Shown here piece after piece: positions 9,766-19,087 of a stretch of 64,000 nt of DNA (position 1 is the first letter of the stretch; every line of letters begins with the position of its first letter). The stretch spans positions 124,001-188,000 of the forward strand of contig NZ_JAPCHV010000007.1 of NCBI RefSeq assembly GCF_026107645.2, written 5' to 3'. The position numbers and the translations under genes were made by a program. Under the pieces are notes generated by a model. The model ran no database searches. It saw only the letters and a program-made list of their open reading frames with translations, and was not told the DNA's origin. The stretch is from Flavobacterium sp. MFBS3-15 (GTDB taxonomy: Bacteria; Bacteroidota; Bacteroidia; Flavobacteriales; Flavobacteriaceae).

Positions 9766-11265
9766 ATGAGAACCAAGATAACAGCAGCAATACTTTTTAG
9801 CATGCTATTCACCTTTTCGTGTACCGATCTGGAAGAGGATTTGTATGACAGGGTACCGGACGATAATTTTGGGCAGACCCCCAGCGAGATACAGGCGCTG
9901 GTGGGCGGGGCATATTCCTCGCTAAGGGGATTTGCCGACGGTATTTCCAACTCGTACCCCACCTGTGAGTATGTGTTTTTCCTGAACGAGGTAGCTTCTG
10001 ACGAGGCAACCATACCAACCCGCGGCACCGACTGGTTTGACGGCGGGCGTTACCAACAGGTGCAGCGCCACGAATGGACATCCGACAACGGGATGCTCCT
10101 TTCGGCATGGAGGTACTGCTATGCAGGCATCGCCAAGGTGAATGCCATCATTTACCAGGTAGACAAATCAGGACTTTCTGATGAGGCAAAGCTGCCTATT
10201 TATGCAGAGTTGAGATCGGTAAGGGCATACTATTATTATATGCTCCTGGATATGTTCGGCAACGTGCCTATCGTAACCGATTTTGAAGACCAGGCACTCC
10301 CTGCTAACTCAACCCGTCAGCAGGTATACGATTTTGTGGAGACAGAACTGTTGGAATCCTTGCCAAACCTGCCATCACAGATCATTTACTCGAAATTCAC
10401 ACAAAATGTGGCCTATGCGATGCTGGCAAGGCTGTACCTCAACTCAGAGGCATTCATTGGCGAACCGCGCTGGCAGGACTGCATCGATATGTGCCAAAAC
10501 ATTTCCGGTTACAGCCTGACTCCTGATTACTTTGCGAGTTTCAAAACAGAGAACCATACCTCGCCAGAGATCATATTTGCCATACCATACGACCAAAAAG
10601 CCGGAACCGTAGGTAACTACATGTCATCTATGAGCTGCCACTACCTGCACAGGTTTACCATTTCGGCAACAGGGGATTATCCCTGGAGTGCCAACGGTAT
10701 GTGTGCGCAGCCGGGTGTGTATTCGTCATTTGATGACCTTGACAGGAGGAAAAAAGCAATGATACAGGGCGACCAGATCAACCTTGCCACAGGCCAGGTG
10801 ATTATCATGGACAGCGGGCAGCCATTAAGCTATACTGAAGATGTGAACCTGACCGATGCCAAACAGAACGAAGGCGTAAGGCTGGGCAAGTATGAGATGA
10901 AGGCAGGCGAGCAGTGGGAACGCGACCACGATTTTGTAGTGATACGCTATGCCGAGATCCTGATGATGCAGGCCGAATGCTATGTGCGCCTGGGCTCACC
11001 GGGGCTGGCACAGCCGTTCGTTCAACAGATAAGGGAGCGTGCCGGGCTGGAAACTCCGGGTACTATCGACCTTGATTTCATAGACAAGGAACTGCTTCGC
11101 GAATTCGTCTTCGAAGGCAGGAGAAGGACCGATAACATCAGGTTTGGCACCTACTTCCAGCCATGGTGGGAAAAAGGTTCCACACCGCAGTACAGGGCGA
11201 TATTCCCTATACCGGCAACGGTACTGGCAACGAATACCAATCTGACCCAGAATCCGCAATATTAA
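9766..11265 (+). CDS. SusD/RagB-family outer-membrane glycan-binding lipoprotein
   Basis: About 499 residues from the ATG at 9766, 27 nt after the SusC stop; a TTG in frame at 9742 is rejected because the lipoprotein signal (TFSC at the cleavage site) starts with the ATG. It has the helical TPR-type SusD fold with the SVRAYYYYMLLDMFGNVPIVTD signature near residue 150 and the C-terminal RRTDNIRFG region. It caps the SusC barrel at the surface and captures the glycan. Confidence 0.95.
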   Translation: MRTKITAAILFSMLFTFSCTDLEEDLYDRVPDDNFGQTPSEIQALVGGAYSSLRGFADGISNSYPTCEYVFFLNEVASDEATIPTRGTDWFDGGRYQQVQRHEWTSDNGMLLSAWRYCYAGIAKVNAIIYQVDKSGLSDEAKLPIYAELRSVRAYYYYMLLDMFGNVPIVTDFEDQALPANSTRQQVYDFVETELLESLPNLPSQIIYSKFTQNVAYAMLARLYLNSEAFIGEPRWQDCIDMCQNISGYSLTPDYFASFKTENHTSPEIIFAIPYDQKAGTVGNYMSSMSCHYLHRFTISATGDYPWSANGMCAQPGVYSSFDDLDRRKKAMIQGDQINLATGQVIIMDSGQPLSYTEDVNLTDAKQNEGVRLGKYEMKAGEQWERDHDFVVIRYAEILMMQAECYVRLGSPGLAQPFVQQIRERAGLETPGTIDLDFIDKELLREFVFEGRRRTDNIRFGTYFQPWWEKGSTPQYRAIFPIPATVLATNTNLTQNPQY

Positions 11266-11276
11266 GTTAGGTTATG

Positions 11277-11320
11277 CCGGCCCCTCCATGTTTGGGTTAG
11301 TTCATGGAGGGCCGGTTTTT
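11277..11320 (+). terminator. Hairpin terminator or attenuator between SusD and the GH99-like gene
   Basis: A strong GC-rich stem of 13-14 bp with one bulge (left arm 11277-11290, right arm 11303-11315) followed by TTTTT. It lies inside the PUL, between SusD and the first hydrolase gene, so it probably reduces transcription of the enzymes relative to the transport pair. Confidence 0.75.
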
Positions 11321-11386
11321 ATATTGTAGGCCCATAGGAGGGCTTTTCATGAACTACCCTCTAAAAAGCATCAAAATTCAATTAAA

Positions 11387-12619
11387 ATGAACAAATACAG
11401 ATTATTGTTACTTCTCGGGATCGTGAATGTTTTTTTCGCGTCAAGCTGCAGTAAGGATGAGTCCGGCGGCGGCAATCCTCCTGCTGAGACATTTGATCCC
11501 GTTGCGGTAACAAAAAGCAACACGACAAAAATTTACATGCACTACATGCCGTGGTTTGAAACCAAAGAGAGCAGTCCTGACGGCCAATGGGGCTACCACT
11601 GGAGGATGGGCAACAAAAACCCTGACATAATGGATGCCAATGGCAAGCGGGAAATCGCCGCACATTATTATCCGCTGATAGGGCCTTACCATTCGGGCGA
11701 CAAGGATGTGATAGAGAACCACCTGCTCATGATGAAGTATGCAGGAGTAGACGGTGTGCTCATCAACTGGTATGGCACGTATGACCTGAATGATTACCGC
11801 ATTAACAGGGACAATTCCGAGGCGCTCATCGAAATGCTTGATGAAGTGGGGCTGGAGTATGCGATAGTGTATGAAGACCGCTTCCTGCAAAACATTGTAG
11901 ACGCAGGCCTTGCACCGGCAACAGTAACTGCCGCAAAGGCAGACATGGCCTATATGCAGAACAACTATTTTAACGATGCAGAATACATTAAGATAGACGG
12001 CAAGCCGCTATTGCTCAACTTTGGGCCGATAACACTTACCAGTCCGGATAACTGGACCAATGCGTTTGCCAACCTGAACCCCAAGCCGCACTTTTTGACC
12101 CTGTGGTATGAATCGGCGGAGGCAGGGGCTAATGCGGCCGGCGAATACTCATGGGTGTACCAGGACAATACGCACATATCAAACTTTTATGCCAACAGGG
12201 TGCCCACACTGGGATTCTCGATGGGCAGCGCTTACCCCGGCTTTAACGACTATTATGCCCAGGGCGGCGGCGGTGCGGCAATTGGCTGGACCATCCCGCA
12301 TGGCAATACGCTGGACCAGACACTGGCCATGGCAACAGCCTCGGGTACCGATTACCTCCAATTGATCACGTGGAATGACTTTGGCGAAGGTACCATGATC
12401 GAGCCAACCCAGGAATTCGGCTACAGCTATGTAGAAAAGGTAAAAGCCTTTGCAGGTGTAGCGGGAAACAATGTATTTGATAAGATAAGCAGGCTGTTTG
12501 AATTAAGAAAGCAGTACAGGGGCAACACGGCTATACAACGAAAGCTGGACAGGGCTTTTGGCTTTTTCGTATCAATGCAGCCCGATAAGGCCATTGAACA
12601 GCTTGATGAGATAGACTAA
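11387..12619 (+). CDS. Glycoside hydrolase family 99/71-like lipoprotein
   Basis: 410 residues with a lipoprotein signal (FFASSC near residue 21). The mature domain is a TIM barrel of the GH71/GH99 type: YMHYMPWF at the start, HYYPLIGPYHSGD, GVDGVLINWYGT, and near the end ITWNDFGEGTMIEP, where the WND-x-x-E segment matches the catalytic region of the family. GH99 enzymes are endo-alpha-mannosidases and GH71 enzymes alpha-1,3-glucanases; I cannot separate the two from sequence alone. The lipid anchor suggests surface or periplasmic action in the PUL. Confidence 0.8.
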   Translation: MNKYRLLLLLGIVNVFFASSCSKDESGGGNPPAETFDPVAVTKSNTTKIYMHYMPWFETKESSPDGQWGYHWRMGNKNPDIMDANGKREIAAHYYPLIGPYHSGDKDVIENHLLMMKYAGVDGVLINWYGTYDLNDYRINRDNSEALIEMLDEVGLEYAIVYEDRFLQNIVDAGLAPATVTAAKADMAYMQNNYFNDAEYIKIDGKPLLLNFGPITLTSPDNWTNAFANLNPKPHFLTLWYESAEAGANAAGEYSWVYQDNTHISNFYANRVPTLGFSMGSAYPGFNDYYAQGGGGAAIGWTIPHGNTLDQTLAMATASGTDYLQLITWNDFGEGTMIEPTQEFGYSYVEKVKAFAGVAGNNVFDKISRLFELRKQYRGNTAIQRKLDRAFGFFVSMQPDKAIEQLDEID

Positions 12620-12639
12620 ATTAAATGCCACTAATTATA

Positions 12640-14652
12640 ATGAAAAAAATACCATTCAGGCAATGCATTGCAGCCATCATGCTGGTGATACTGTCGTGCA
12701 GCGCCCAAAAAACATATAAAGTTGCTTCCCCGTCTAAAAATAACGAAGTTACTTTTAGCCTGACCAAAACCGGTCAGCCGCAATATACGCTTACATCCGG
12801 CGGGAAGAAAGTGCTTGAGCCCTCACTGATGGGCTTTGAGTTTGACGGCCTTCCTAAAATGACCGACGGCTTCAGGGTGCTTTCGACTGAAAAAAATACG
12901 GTAGATTCAACATGGGAACAACCGTGGGGTGAGTTCAAAAAGATAAAGGACAATCATAACGAGCTCACCATTCATCTTGAGGAGACCGGTGGGCAAAAAC
13001 GTAAGATGGACATTATCTTCCGGGTGTTTAACGACGGGGCAGGGTTCAGGTATTCGTTCCCAAAGCAGCCCAACTTAAACCAGGTGAAGATTTCCAATGA
13101 GCTTACTCAATTTGTATTCCCTGCCGATGAAAATGTGTGGTGGATACCCGTACACCGGGAAAACAGCTACTACGAAAGCCATTACCGAAAAACGGCCATG
13201 AGTAAAACCGATACCATCAATACACCTGCTACTTTCGAGACCAAAAGCGGGCTGTTCCTGGCATTGCACGAAGCGGCACTTACAGATTATGCTTCGATGA
13301 CGCTGCTCAAAGGTAAAGGCAACACCTACACCAGTGAACTGGTGCCATGGGCAGACGGGACTAAAGTATACGCGCAGGCACCTTTTGCAACACCATGGCG
13401 TACAGTTATTGTGGGCAAGAAGCCGGGCGACCTGGTTACATCTACCCTGATGCTGAACCTTAACGAGCCGTCTAAAATTAATGACACTTCATGGATCGGG
13501 CCGTCCAAATACATCGGTATCTGGTGGGGCATGCACCTGGAGAAATTCTCATGGGGGCAGGGGCCAAAGCACGGAGCAACAACGAAGATCACCAAAGAAT
13601 ATATTGATTTCGCCGCAAAGCACGGCCTTAACGGTGTTTTGGTGGAAGGATGGAATGTAGGCTGGGACGGCGACTGGACGGCAGATGGCAGGGCTTTCAG
13701 CTTTACGCAGCCGTACCCTGATTTTGACATCCAAGAGATTACACGGTATGGCAAGTCTAAGAACGTACGCCTCATCGGCCACCATGAAACGGCAGGCGCG
13801 GCAAAGCACTATGAAAGCCAGCTGGAAGATGCTTTTAAGCTGTACAACGAGTTGGGTGTGAATTCGGTGAAAACAGGCTATGTAAATAAATATCTCGACA
13901 AAAAGGAATGGCACGACAGCCAGTACGGTGTGCGCCATTACCGCAAGGTGGTGGAGACGGCCGCGAAATACAAGATCATGATTGATAACCATGAACCGGT
14001 AAAAGGCACGGGATTACAGCGTACCTACCCGAACCTGATGAGCTGGGAAGGCGGCAGGGGGCAGGAGTACAACGCATGGTCTGACGATGGCGGCAACACT
14101 ACAGACCATACCGTACTGCTACCGTTTACCCGTATGCTTTCGGGGCCGATGGACTATACGCCGGGCAACTTTGGATTTGATTACAAGCTGCCGCAGGGCG
14201 CGAAGGTAAATACTACATTGGCGCACCAGCTAGCGTTATATGTGGTACTGTTCAGCCCGTTGCAAATGGCCTCCGACCTGCCGGAGAATTATGAAGGCAG
14301 GCGCGAATTTGAATTTGTAAAGCAGGTACCATGCATCTGGTCAGAAACTACGGTACCCGATGCTAAACTTGCAGAGTATACAGTAATAGCCCGCAAGGAC
14401 TGGAACAGCAGCGACTGGTACATGGGCGCTATCACCAACAAGGATGCACGCAGGCTTAGCGTGCCGCTGAACTTCCTGGAGGCAGGGAAATCATACAAGG
14501 CCGAGATATATGCTGATGGCGCAGGAGCCGATTACAAAACCAATCCGTACCCTGTAACCATCGAAAGCAAAACGGTCACAAGCAAAACCGTGCTTGAAGT
14601 AAACCTTGCTTCAGGCGGTGGCACGGCAATACGCTTTACAGAAGTGAAATAA
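12640..14652 (+). CDS. Glycoside hydrolase family 97 alpha-glucosidase/alpha-galactosidase
   Basis: About 670 residues from the ATG at 12640, which starts a lipoprotein-like signal (MLVILSC); an ATG 15 nt earlier is less likely. It has the GH97 layout: N-terminal beta-supersandwich, a TIM barrel with YIGIWWGMH, LVEGWNVGWDGDW, IDNHEPVKGTG and SWEGGRGQEYNAW motifs, and a C-terminal beta domain. GH97 includes inverting alpha-glucosidases (SusB) and retaining alpha-galactosidases; the conserved Glu residues of the EGGRGQE segment are those expected in the inverting type, but this assignment is tentative. It is the last gene of the PUL operon. Confidence 0.9.
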   Translation: MKKIPFRQCIAAIMLVILSCSAQKTYKVASPSKNNEVTFSLTKTGQPQYTLTSGGKKVLEPSLMGFEFDGLPKMTDGFRVLSTEKNTVDSTWEQPWGEFKKIKDNHNELTIHLEETGGQKRKMDIIFRVFNDGAGFRYSFPKQPNLNQVKISNELTQFVFPADENVWWIPVHRENSYYESHYRKTAMSKTDTINTPATFETKSGLFLALHEAALTDYASMTLLKGKGNTYTSELVPWADGTKVYAQAPFATPWRTVIVGKKPGDLVTSTLMLNLNEPSKINDTSWIGPSKYIGIWWGMHLEKFSWGQGPKHGATTKITKEYIDFAAKHGLNGVLVEGWNVGWDGDWTADGRAFSFTQPYPDFDIQEITRYGKSKNVRLIGHHETAGAAKHYESQLEDAFKLYNELGVNSVKTGYVNKYLDKKEWHDSQYGVRHYRKVVETAAKYKIMIDNHEPVKGTGLQRTYPNLMSWEGGRGQEYNAWSDDGGNTTDHTVLLPFTRMLSGPMDYTPGNFGFDYKLPQGAKVNTTLAHQLALYVVLFSPLQMASDLPENYEGRREFEFVKQVPCIWSETTVPDAKLAEYTVIARKDWNSSDWYMGAITNKDARRLSVPLNFLEAGKSYKAEIYADGAGADYKTNPYPVTIESKTVTSKTVLEVNLASGGGTAIRFTEVK

Positions 14653-14682
14653 TTTTGATTCAGGAGTTTTCATACAAGTGGG

Positions 14683-14708
14683 AAAGGCAGCTTTAGGGCT
14701 GCCTTTTT
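14683..14708. terminator. Hairpin terminator at the end of the PUL
   Basis: A 9-bp stem (aaaggcagc with gctgccttt) followed by TTTTTC, 31 nt after the GH97 stop. Its arms resemble those of the hairpin at 51-79. Confidence 0.8.
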
Positions 14709-14784
14709 CATTGCCGGCAAAAAAATCCCCGGTATGCAGTGCATCCGGGGACCTACTAAACAAATTACGGTTATGGACCGATAA

Positions 14785-15867
14785 TTATCTTTTTATAACA
14801 GTGCCGTCCCTAAGCTCTTCACTGGCTTGCTTCACCAGTTTGTCGTTCGGGGCCAGGTTACCGAATATTTCTGTGTCCTCATCTGTTTCGCGGCCTTTTT
14901 TTACTTCTACACGCTGTGCTTTGCCGTCGTTTACACGAATCACGAATATGCCTTCAGCACCATTGATTACAGCCGATTTAGGTACTACAAAAGTGCTGTC
15001 CTTTGCATTGAGCGGTATTTTAACTTCGGCCACCATGCCGGGCAGGAGCCTGCCGTCGTTATTGATGACATCCATTTCAACACGTTCCGATCGCAGCCTA
15101 AGGTCAAGCGCGCCCGACATGCGCTGTATTTTCGCTTTAAAGCTGTCGTTTGGCCTTGAGCGTACCGTAAAGCTCATTTCATCTCCATTTTTCAGGTAGC
15201 CCGTATAAGCTTCGGGAACCGATACCGCGAGCCTGAGCTTCTTTTGGTCCTGAACGGTAAGCAGCGGCAGGTCAGACCCCTTTCCGGCAGGCCCTACATA
15301 AGCGCCGGTGTTCACGTTACGCGCAGTTACAATGCCTGTAAATGGTGCACGGATTTGCAGGTAGCCCCGGTTCACCTGTATCTCCCTTACCGATGCCTTC
15401 GCGGCTTGCAGTTGGGCATAATCAGAGCTTTTGCGGGCCAGCGCAATGTCGAGGTCGTTTTTAGAGATGGTGCCTTCCACTTTGCTGGTTTCCAAAAGGC
15501 GGTTGTAGGTAGCGTTGCTGGCCGTATATACTGCCTCCGCAGAATGCAGCCTCGACTGTGCCGCGGCAAGTTGCGAGCTAATTTCGGGGGCTTCCAGCTC
15601 TATCAGCAATTGCCCTGCCTGTACCTGTGAGCCTATGTCGACCTTAAGGTCCTTTACATAGCTGGAAACTTTAGCGTACAGGTCTACCTGGCGAAAGCCC
15701 GATAATTCTGCCGGAAGGCTAAGTTCCGAAGACAGTTTTTCTTTTTTCAGGTCAAAGGTTTCTATTACCGGTTCGGTCTCTACCGGTGCCGTTTCTTTTT
15801 TCTCTTCACCGCAGCTGTTGAGCACCGCAGCCAGCAGGAGCGCCGATGGTATAAGTATCTTTTTCAT
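14785..15867 (-). CDS. RND efflux periplasmic adaptor (membrane fusion protein)
   Basis: About 360 residues from the ATG at 15867, which opens a lipoprotein signal (AVLNSC). It has the adaptor layout: barrel-sandwich (biotinyl-lipoyl-like) halves flanking an alpha-helical hairpin (SSQLAAAQSRLHSAEAVYT), then beta-barrel and membrane-proximal domains. It bridges the inner-membrane RND pump and TolC. Third gene of the operon, starting 1 nt after the RND stop. Confidence 0.92.
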   Translation of the reverse strand: MKKILIPSALLLAAVLNSCGEEKKETAPVETEPVIETFDLKKEKLSSELSLPAELSGFRQVDLYAKVSSYVKDLKVDIGSQVQAGQLLIELEAPEISSQLAAAQSRLHSAEAVYTASNATYNRLLETSKVEGTISKNDLDIALARKSSDYAQLQAAKASVREIQVNRGYLQIRAPFTGIVTARNVNTGAYVGPAGKGSDLPLLTVQDQKKLRLAVSVPEAYTGYLKNGDEMSFTVRSRPNDSFKAKIQRMSGALDLRLRSERVEMDVINNDGRLLPGMVAEVKIPLNAKDSTFVVPKSAVINGAEGIFVIRVNDGKAQRVEVKKGRETDEDTEIFGNLAPNDKLVKQASEELRDGTVIKR

Positions 15868-15868
15868 T

Positions 15869-18800
15869 TTATTGGTGTTGTGTCGTTGGTTCATAAAATT
15901 TACTTTCAGGGTCTTCGGGGTCAAGCGATACCGATTGTGTCGTTGCCTTGCCCTGGGCCCACGCAAAAATAAGCGGCAGGACGACCAGTACGGCAAAGGT
16001 GGAGAACAAAAGCCCGCCTATCACCGCACGGCCCAATGGGGAGGTTTGCTCACCGGCTTCTCCGTGCCCTATGGCCATGGGGAGCATACCCGCAATCATG
16101 GCTACCGATGTCATGATGATGGGGCGGAGGCGGAGGGAAGCAGCCTCCCTTGCCGATTGCAATGCATTGCCATTTACCTTCCGAAGCTGTTCGGCATTGG
16201 TAACCAATAGTACCGCATTGGCGATAGATACCCCGACCGACATGATGATGCCCATGTAGGATTGCAGGTTGAGTGTCGATCCTGTTGCCAAAAGCAGCAG
16301 CAGCGCGCCCAGTACTACCGCAGGCACTGTAGTCAATACCACAAGCGATACCCTGAACGACTGGAAGTTAGCGGCGAGCATCAGGAAGATGACCACAACA
16401 GCTACCAACAGCCCCGATTGCAGGCTCGACATGGTTTCGGTGAGTACCTTGCTGAGGCCAATGGGCTCAATGAACAATCCCCTTGGCAGCTCGCCCAGGC
16501 TGCTTATTACTTTGCCTACATCTTTAGTGGCTTCCCCAAGGTCGGTGTGGTCAATATTGGCTGTGACCGATATGTAAGGCATCGCTCCCAGGTTATCGTT
16601 TTGCCCGTGTGTTTCGGAAAGTGTTATGGACGCAACATCGCCCAATACCGGCCTCGCCGAATTTTTAAGCAACGGGATTTCCTCAATGTCCTGTTTTGTG
16701 GTCATTTTGTTCAGCGGCACCTGTACCTGCACGCTGTACGATAATCCGGCTTTTTCATCTACCCATGTGTTTTTCTCTGTATAGCGCGATGATGAGGTGG
16801 AAGCGATAAGCGAACGCGAAATGTCGTTCATGTCTACACCCAGCTGTGCCGCCCTTGTCCTGTCGATATTGATATTGAGGGCAGGGTAGTGGATGGGCTG
16901 TGCAATTTGTACGTCCCTGAAATACTCTCTTTGCTTCAACTGCGCTATAATCTTATTCGCATATTCTTCATTCAGCTTTTTGTTTTTTCCAGCTATGCGT
17001 ATCTCAACCGGTGTTGGCGAGCCCTGGCTCAGCACTTTATCGGTTAGCTCTATCGGCTCGAACGATACAGTCACGCCCGGAACGTTTTTCTTTATCCTTG
17101 CCCTCAGGTCATCCTTAAAGGTGTCCATGTCGGTATGGAAATCCTTGAGCGCTATTTGGAATACGGCTTCGTGCGGCCCGGCCATGAACATGTATATAGG
17201 CGAAACAGAGAACAGAGATGGGTGCGTGCCCACATATACTGATGATATGCCTATATGTTCCCTGCCTACCATTTGTTCCATCTCTTTCAGTACGCTTTGT
17301 GCTTTTTCTTCGGTGCGCTCTATGCGGGTACCGTCGGCAAGGCGCATGCGCATCTGGAACTGGCTGGAGTTTACCTTCGGGAAAACATCCTGGCCTATAA
17401 CATTCAGCAGCAATAGGGCGATGGCAGTAATCCCTAACAAATAGGCAATGCCCACAAACTTCCGCTTCGGCATCAGCCTGTCTATCATCCGCATGAACGA
17501 TGCGCGGAAGCGTTCAAATCGGCTGACTTTGCCATCATCGTTATAATCTTCGCGTTCAGAAAATTCGCCTTTTTTATCAGTACCATGGTTTCCGTGGTTT
17601 CCGGCTTTCATCAGCCAGTTGGCCATCACGGGAACAAAGGTTTGCGAAAGCAGGAACGATATCACCATGGAGAAGCCTATGGCCATGGCCAAGGGTAGGA
17701 ACAGCGCTCCCGGTATGCCCTTCATGATGAAGGCCGGTGCAAATACCGCAAGGATACACAGCAATATCAATAGTTTGGGCAGTGCTATTTCCTTACAGGC
17801 ATCCCAGATGGCGAGGGCTTTGGGCTTGCCCATGTCGAGGTGCTGGTGGATGTTCTCAATGGTTACGGTACTCTCGTCCACAAGGATACCGATGGCGAGC
17901 GCAAGCCCGCTCAGCGACATCAGGTTGATGGTTTGCCCGAACAGCTTGAGGAACAGTACCCCCGATATGATGGAGATGGGGATGGTCAGGATAACGATGA
18001 GCGCAGCCCTGCGGTCGCCGAGGAACAGGATAACCATGAGCCCGGTAAGTATCGCCCCTATGATGCCCTCGGTAACAAGGCTTTTTACGGAGTTGATCAC
18101 GTATACCGACTGGTCAAATTCATAGGATATCGTTACATCTTCGGGCAGTGTGCTCTGGATTTTGGAGAGGTTGGCCTTCAGGTTCTTCACCACTTCCCAG
18201 GTCGAGGCATCCCCGGCTTTGGCAATGCTCACATATACCGACCGCTTGCCGTTTACCAGGGCGTATCCTGCGGTAATGTCGGCGCCGTCTTTTACAGTGG
18301 CGACATCGCCCAGCGAAAGGTTTTGCACACCGCCTTTAAACAGCGGTATCTTTTCGAAATCCTTAACCTCTTTTATGGTGTTGTTGGTTGGCGTCAGGTA
18401 GTTTTTATCGCCTATCCTCACATTGCCCGACGGCGCTGTCTGGTTATTGATCTTTATTGCTTCAACAATCTGGTCGGGCGTAAGGTTGTGCGCCCGCAGC
18501 TGTGCCGGGTCAACATTGATCTCAATGGTCCTTGGGCTTCCGCCGAAAGGGGGAGGGGAGAGCAGCCCGGGAATGGAGGTAAACGATGCCCTTACATACA
18601 CGTTGGCCAAATCCTGGAGCTCGTTATTGCTGCGGGTTTTGCTGCTTAGTACCAGCTGCCCTACGGGTAAGGAGGAAGCATCAAAACGGATGACGAACGG
18701 CGGTTGCGACCCCGGTGGGAAAGCAGCCTGTATCCTGTTAGCAAGGGCGCTCAGCTCGGCTGCTGCCTGTGCCATGTTGGTATCTTCGTAGTAGGTAACC

Positions 18801-19075
18801 TTCATCAGGGTAAGGCCCTGTATGTTTTTGGTTTCTATTGACTTCACACCATTGGCAAAAAGCATGATGTTGATGTAGTTTTTGGCGAAATACGACTCCA
18901 TCTGGTCGGGTGTGTAGCCACCAAAGGGGTGCGCGAGGTAGATAACGGGAAGGTTCATTTTGGGCAGGATGTCCACTTTTATGTCCCTTACCGCACCGAT
19001 GCCGAAAAAGAACAGCCCGGCTACAAGCACCAGTATGGATATAGGTTTGCGAAGTGCAAAACGTATTAGATTCAT
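15869..19075 (-). CDS. RND-family efflux pump permease
   Basis: 1068 residues, the usual size. Twelve membrane helices and two large periplasmic loops are apparent. TM4 carries the acidic pair as Asp-Glu (LVDESTVTIENI) where AcrB has Asp-Asp; TM10 reads SVGVSIANAVLLVTNA and lacks the Lys found in AcrB, as in a subset of RND pumps. The cytoplasmic linker between the two halves (residues about 500-530) has a charged insertion containing DYNDDGKVSRFE, a textbook EF-hand loop (see findings). Substrate cannot be inferred. It lies 12 nt after the TolC gene and just before the adaptor. Confidence 0.95.
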   Translation of the reverse strand: MNLIRFALRKPISILVLVAGLFFFGIGAVRDIKVDILPKMNLPVIYLAHPFGGYTPDQMESYFAKNYINIMLFANGVKSIETKNIQGLTLMKVTYYEDTNMAQAAAELSALANRIQAAFPPGSQPPFVIRFDASSLPVGQLVLSSKTRSNNELQDLANVYVRASFTSIPGLLSPPPFGGSPRTIEINVDPAQLRAHNLTPDQIVEAIKINNQTAPSGNVRIGDKNYLTPTNNTIKEVKDFEKIPLFKGGVQNLSLGDVATVKDGADITAGYALVNGKRSVYVSIAKAGDASTWEVVKNLKANLSKIQSTLPEDVTISYEFDQSVYVINSVKSLVTEGIIGAILTGLMVILFLGDRRAALIVILTIPISIISGVLFLKLFGQTINLMSLSGLALAIGILVDESTVTIENIHQHLDMGKPKALAIWDACKEIALPKLLILLCILAVFAPAFIMKGIPGALFLPLAMAIGFSMVISFLLSQTFVPVMANWLMKAGNHGNHGTDKKGEFSEREDYNDDGKVSRFERFRASFMRMIDRLMPKRKFVGIAYLLGITAIALLLLNVIGQDVFPKVNSSQFQMRMRLADGTRIERTEEKAQSVLKEMEQMVGREHIGISSVYVGTHPSLFSVSPIYMFMAGPHEAVFQIALKDFHTDMDTFKDDLRARIKKNVPGVTVSFEPIELTDKVLSQGSPTPVEIRIAGKNKKLNEEYANKIIAQLKQREYFRDVQIAQPIHYPALNINIDRTRAAQLGVDMNDISRSLIASTSSSRYTEKNTWVDEKAGLSYSVQVQVPLNKMTTKQDIEEIPLLKNSARPVLGDVASITLSETHGQNDNLGAMPYISVTANIDHTDLGEATKDVGKVISSLGELPRGLFIEPIGLSKVLTETMSSLQSGLLVAVVVIFLMLAANFQSFRVSLVVLTTVPAVVLGALLLLLATGSTLNLQSYMGIIMSVGVSIANAVLLVTNAEQLRKVNGNALQSAREAASLRLRPIIMTSVAMIAGMLPMAIGHGEAGEQTSPLGRAVIGGLLFSTFAVLVVLPLIFAWAQGKATTQSVSLDPEDPESKFYEPTTQHQ
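17513..17548 (-). other. EF-hand-like calcium-binding loop inside the RND pump
   Basis: Encodes residues 510-521 of the RND protein, DYNDDGKVSRFE. All key EF-hand positions fit: Asp1, Asn3, Asp5, Gly6, hydrophobic Val8, Ser9, Glu12. It lies in the predicted cytoplasmic linker between the two six-helix halves. Confidence 0.55.
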
Positions 19076-19087
19076 TACGTAGCGTTA

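Noticed and set aside
16893..18649. Several long plus-strand open frames inside the RND pump gene
   Set aside because: All overlap a 1068-residue gene with strong family signatures.
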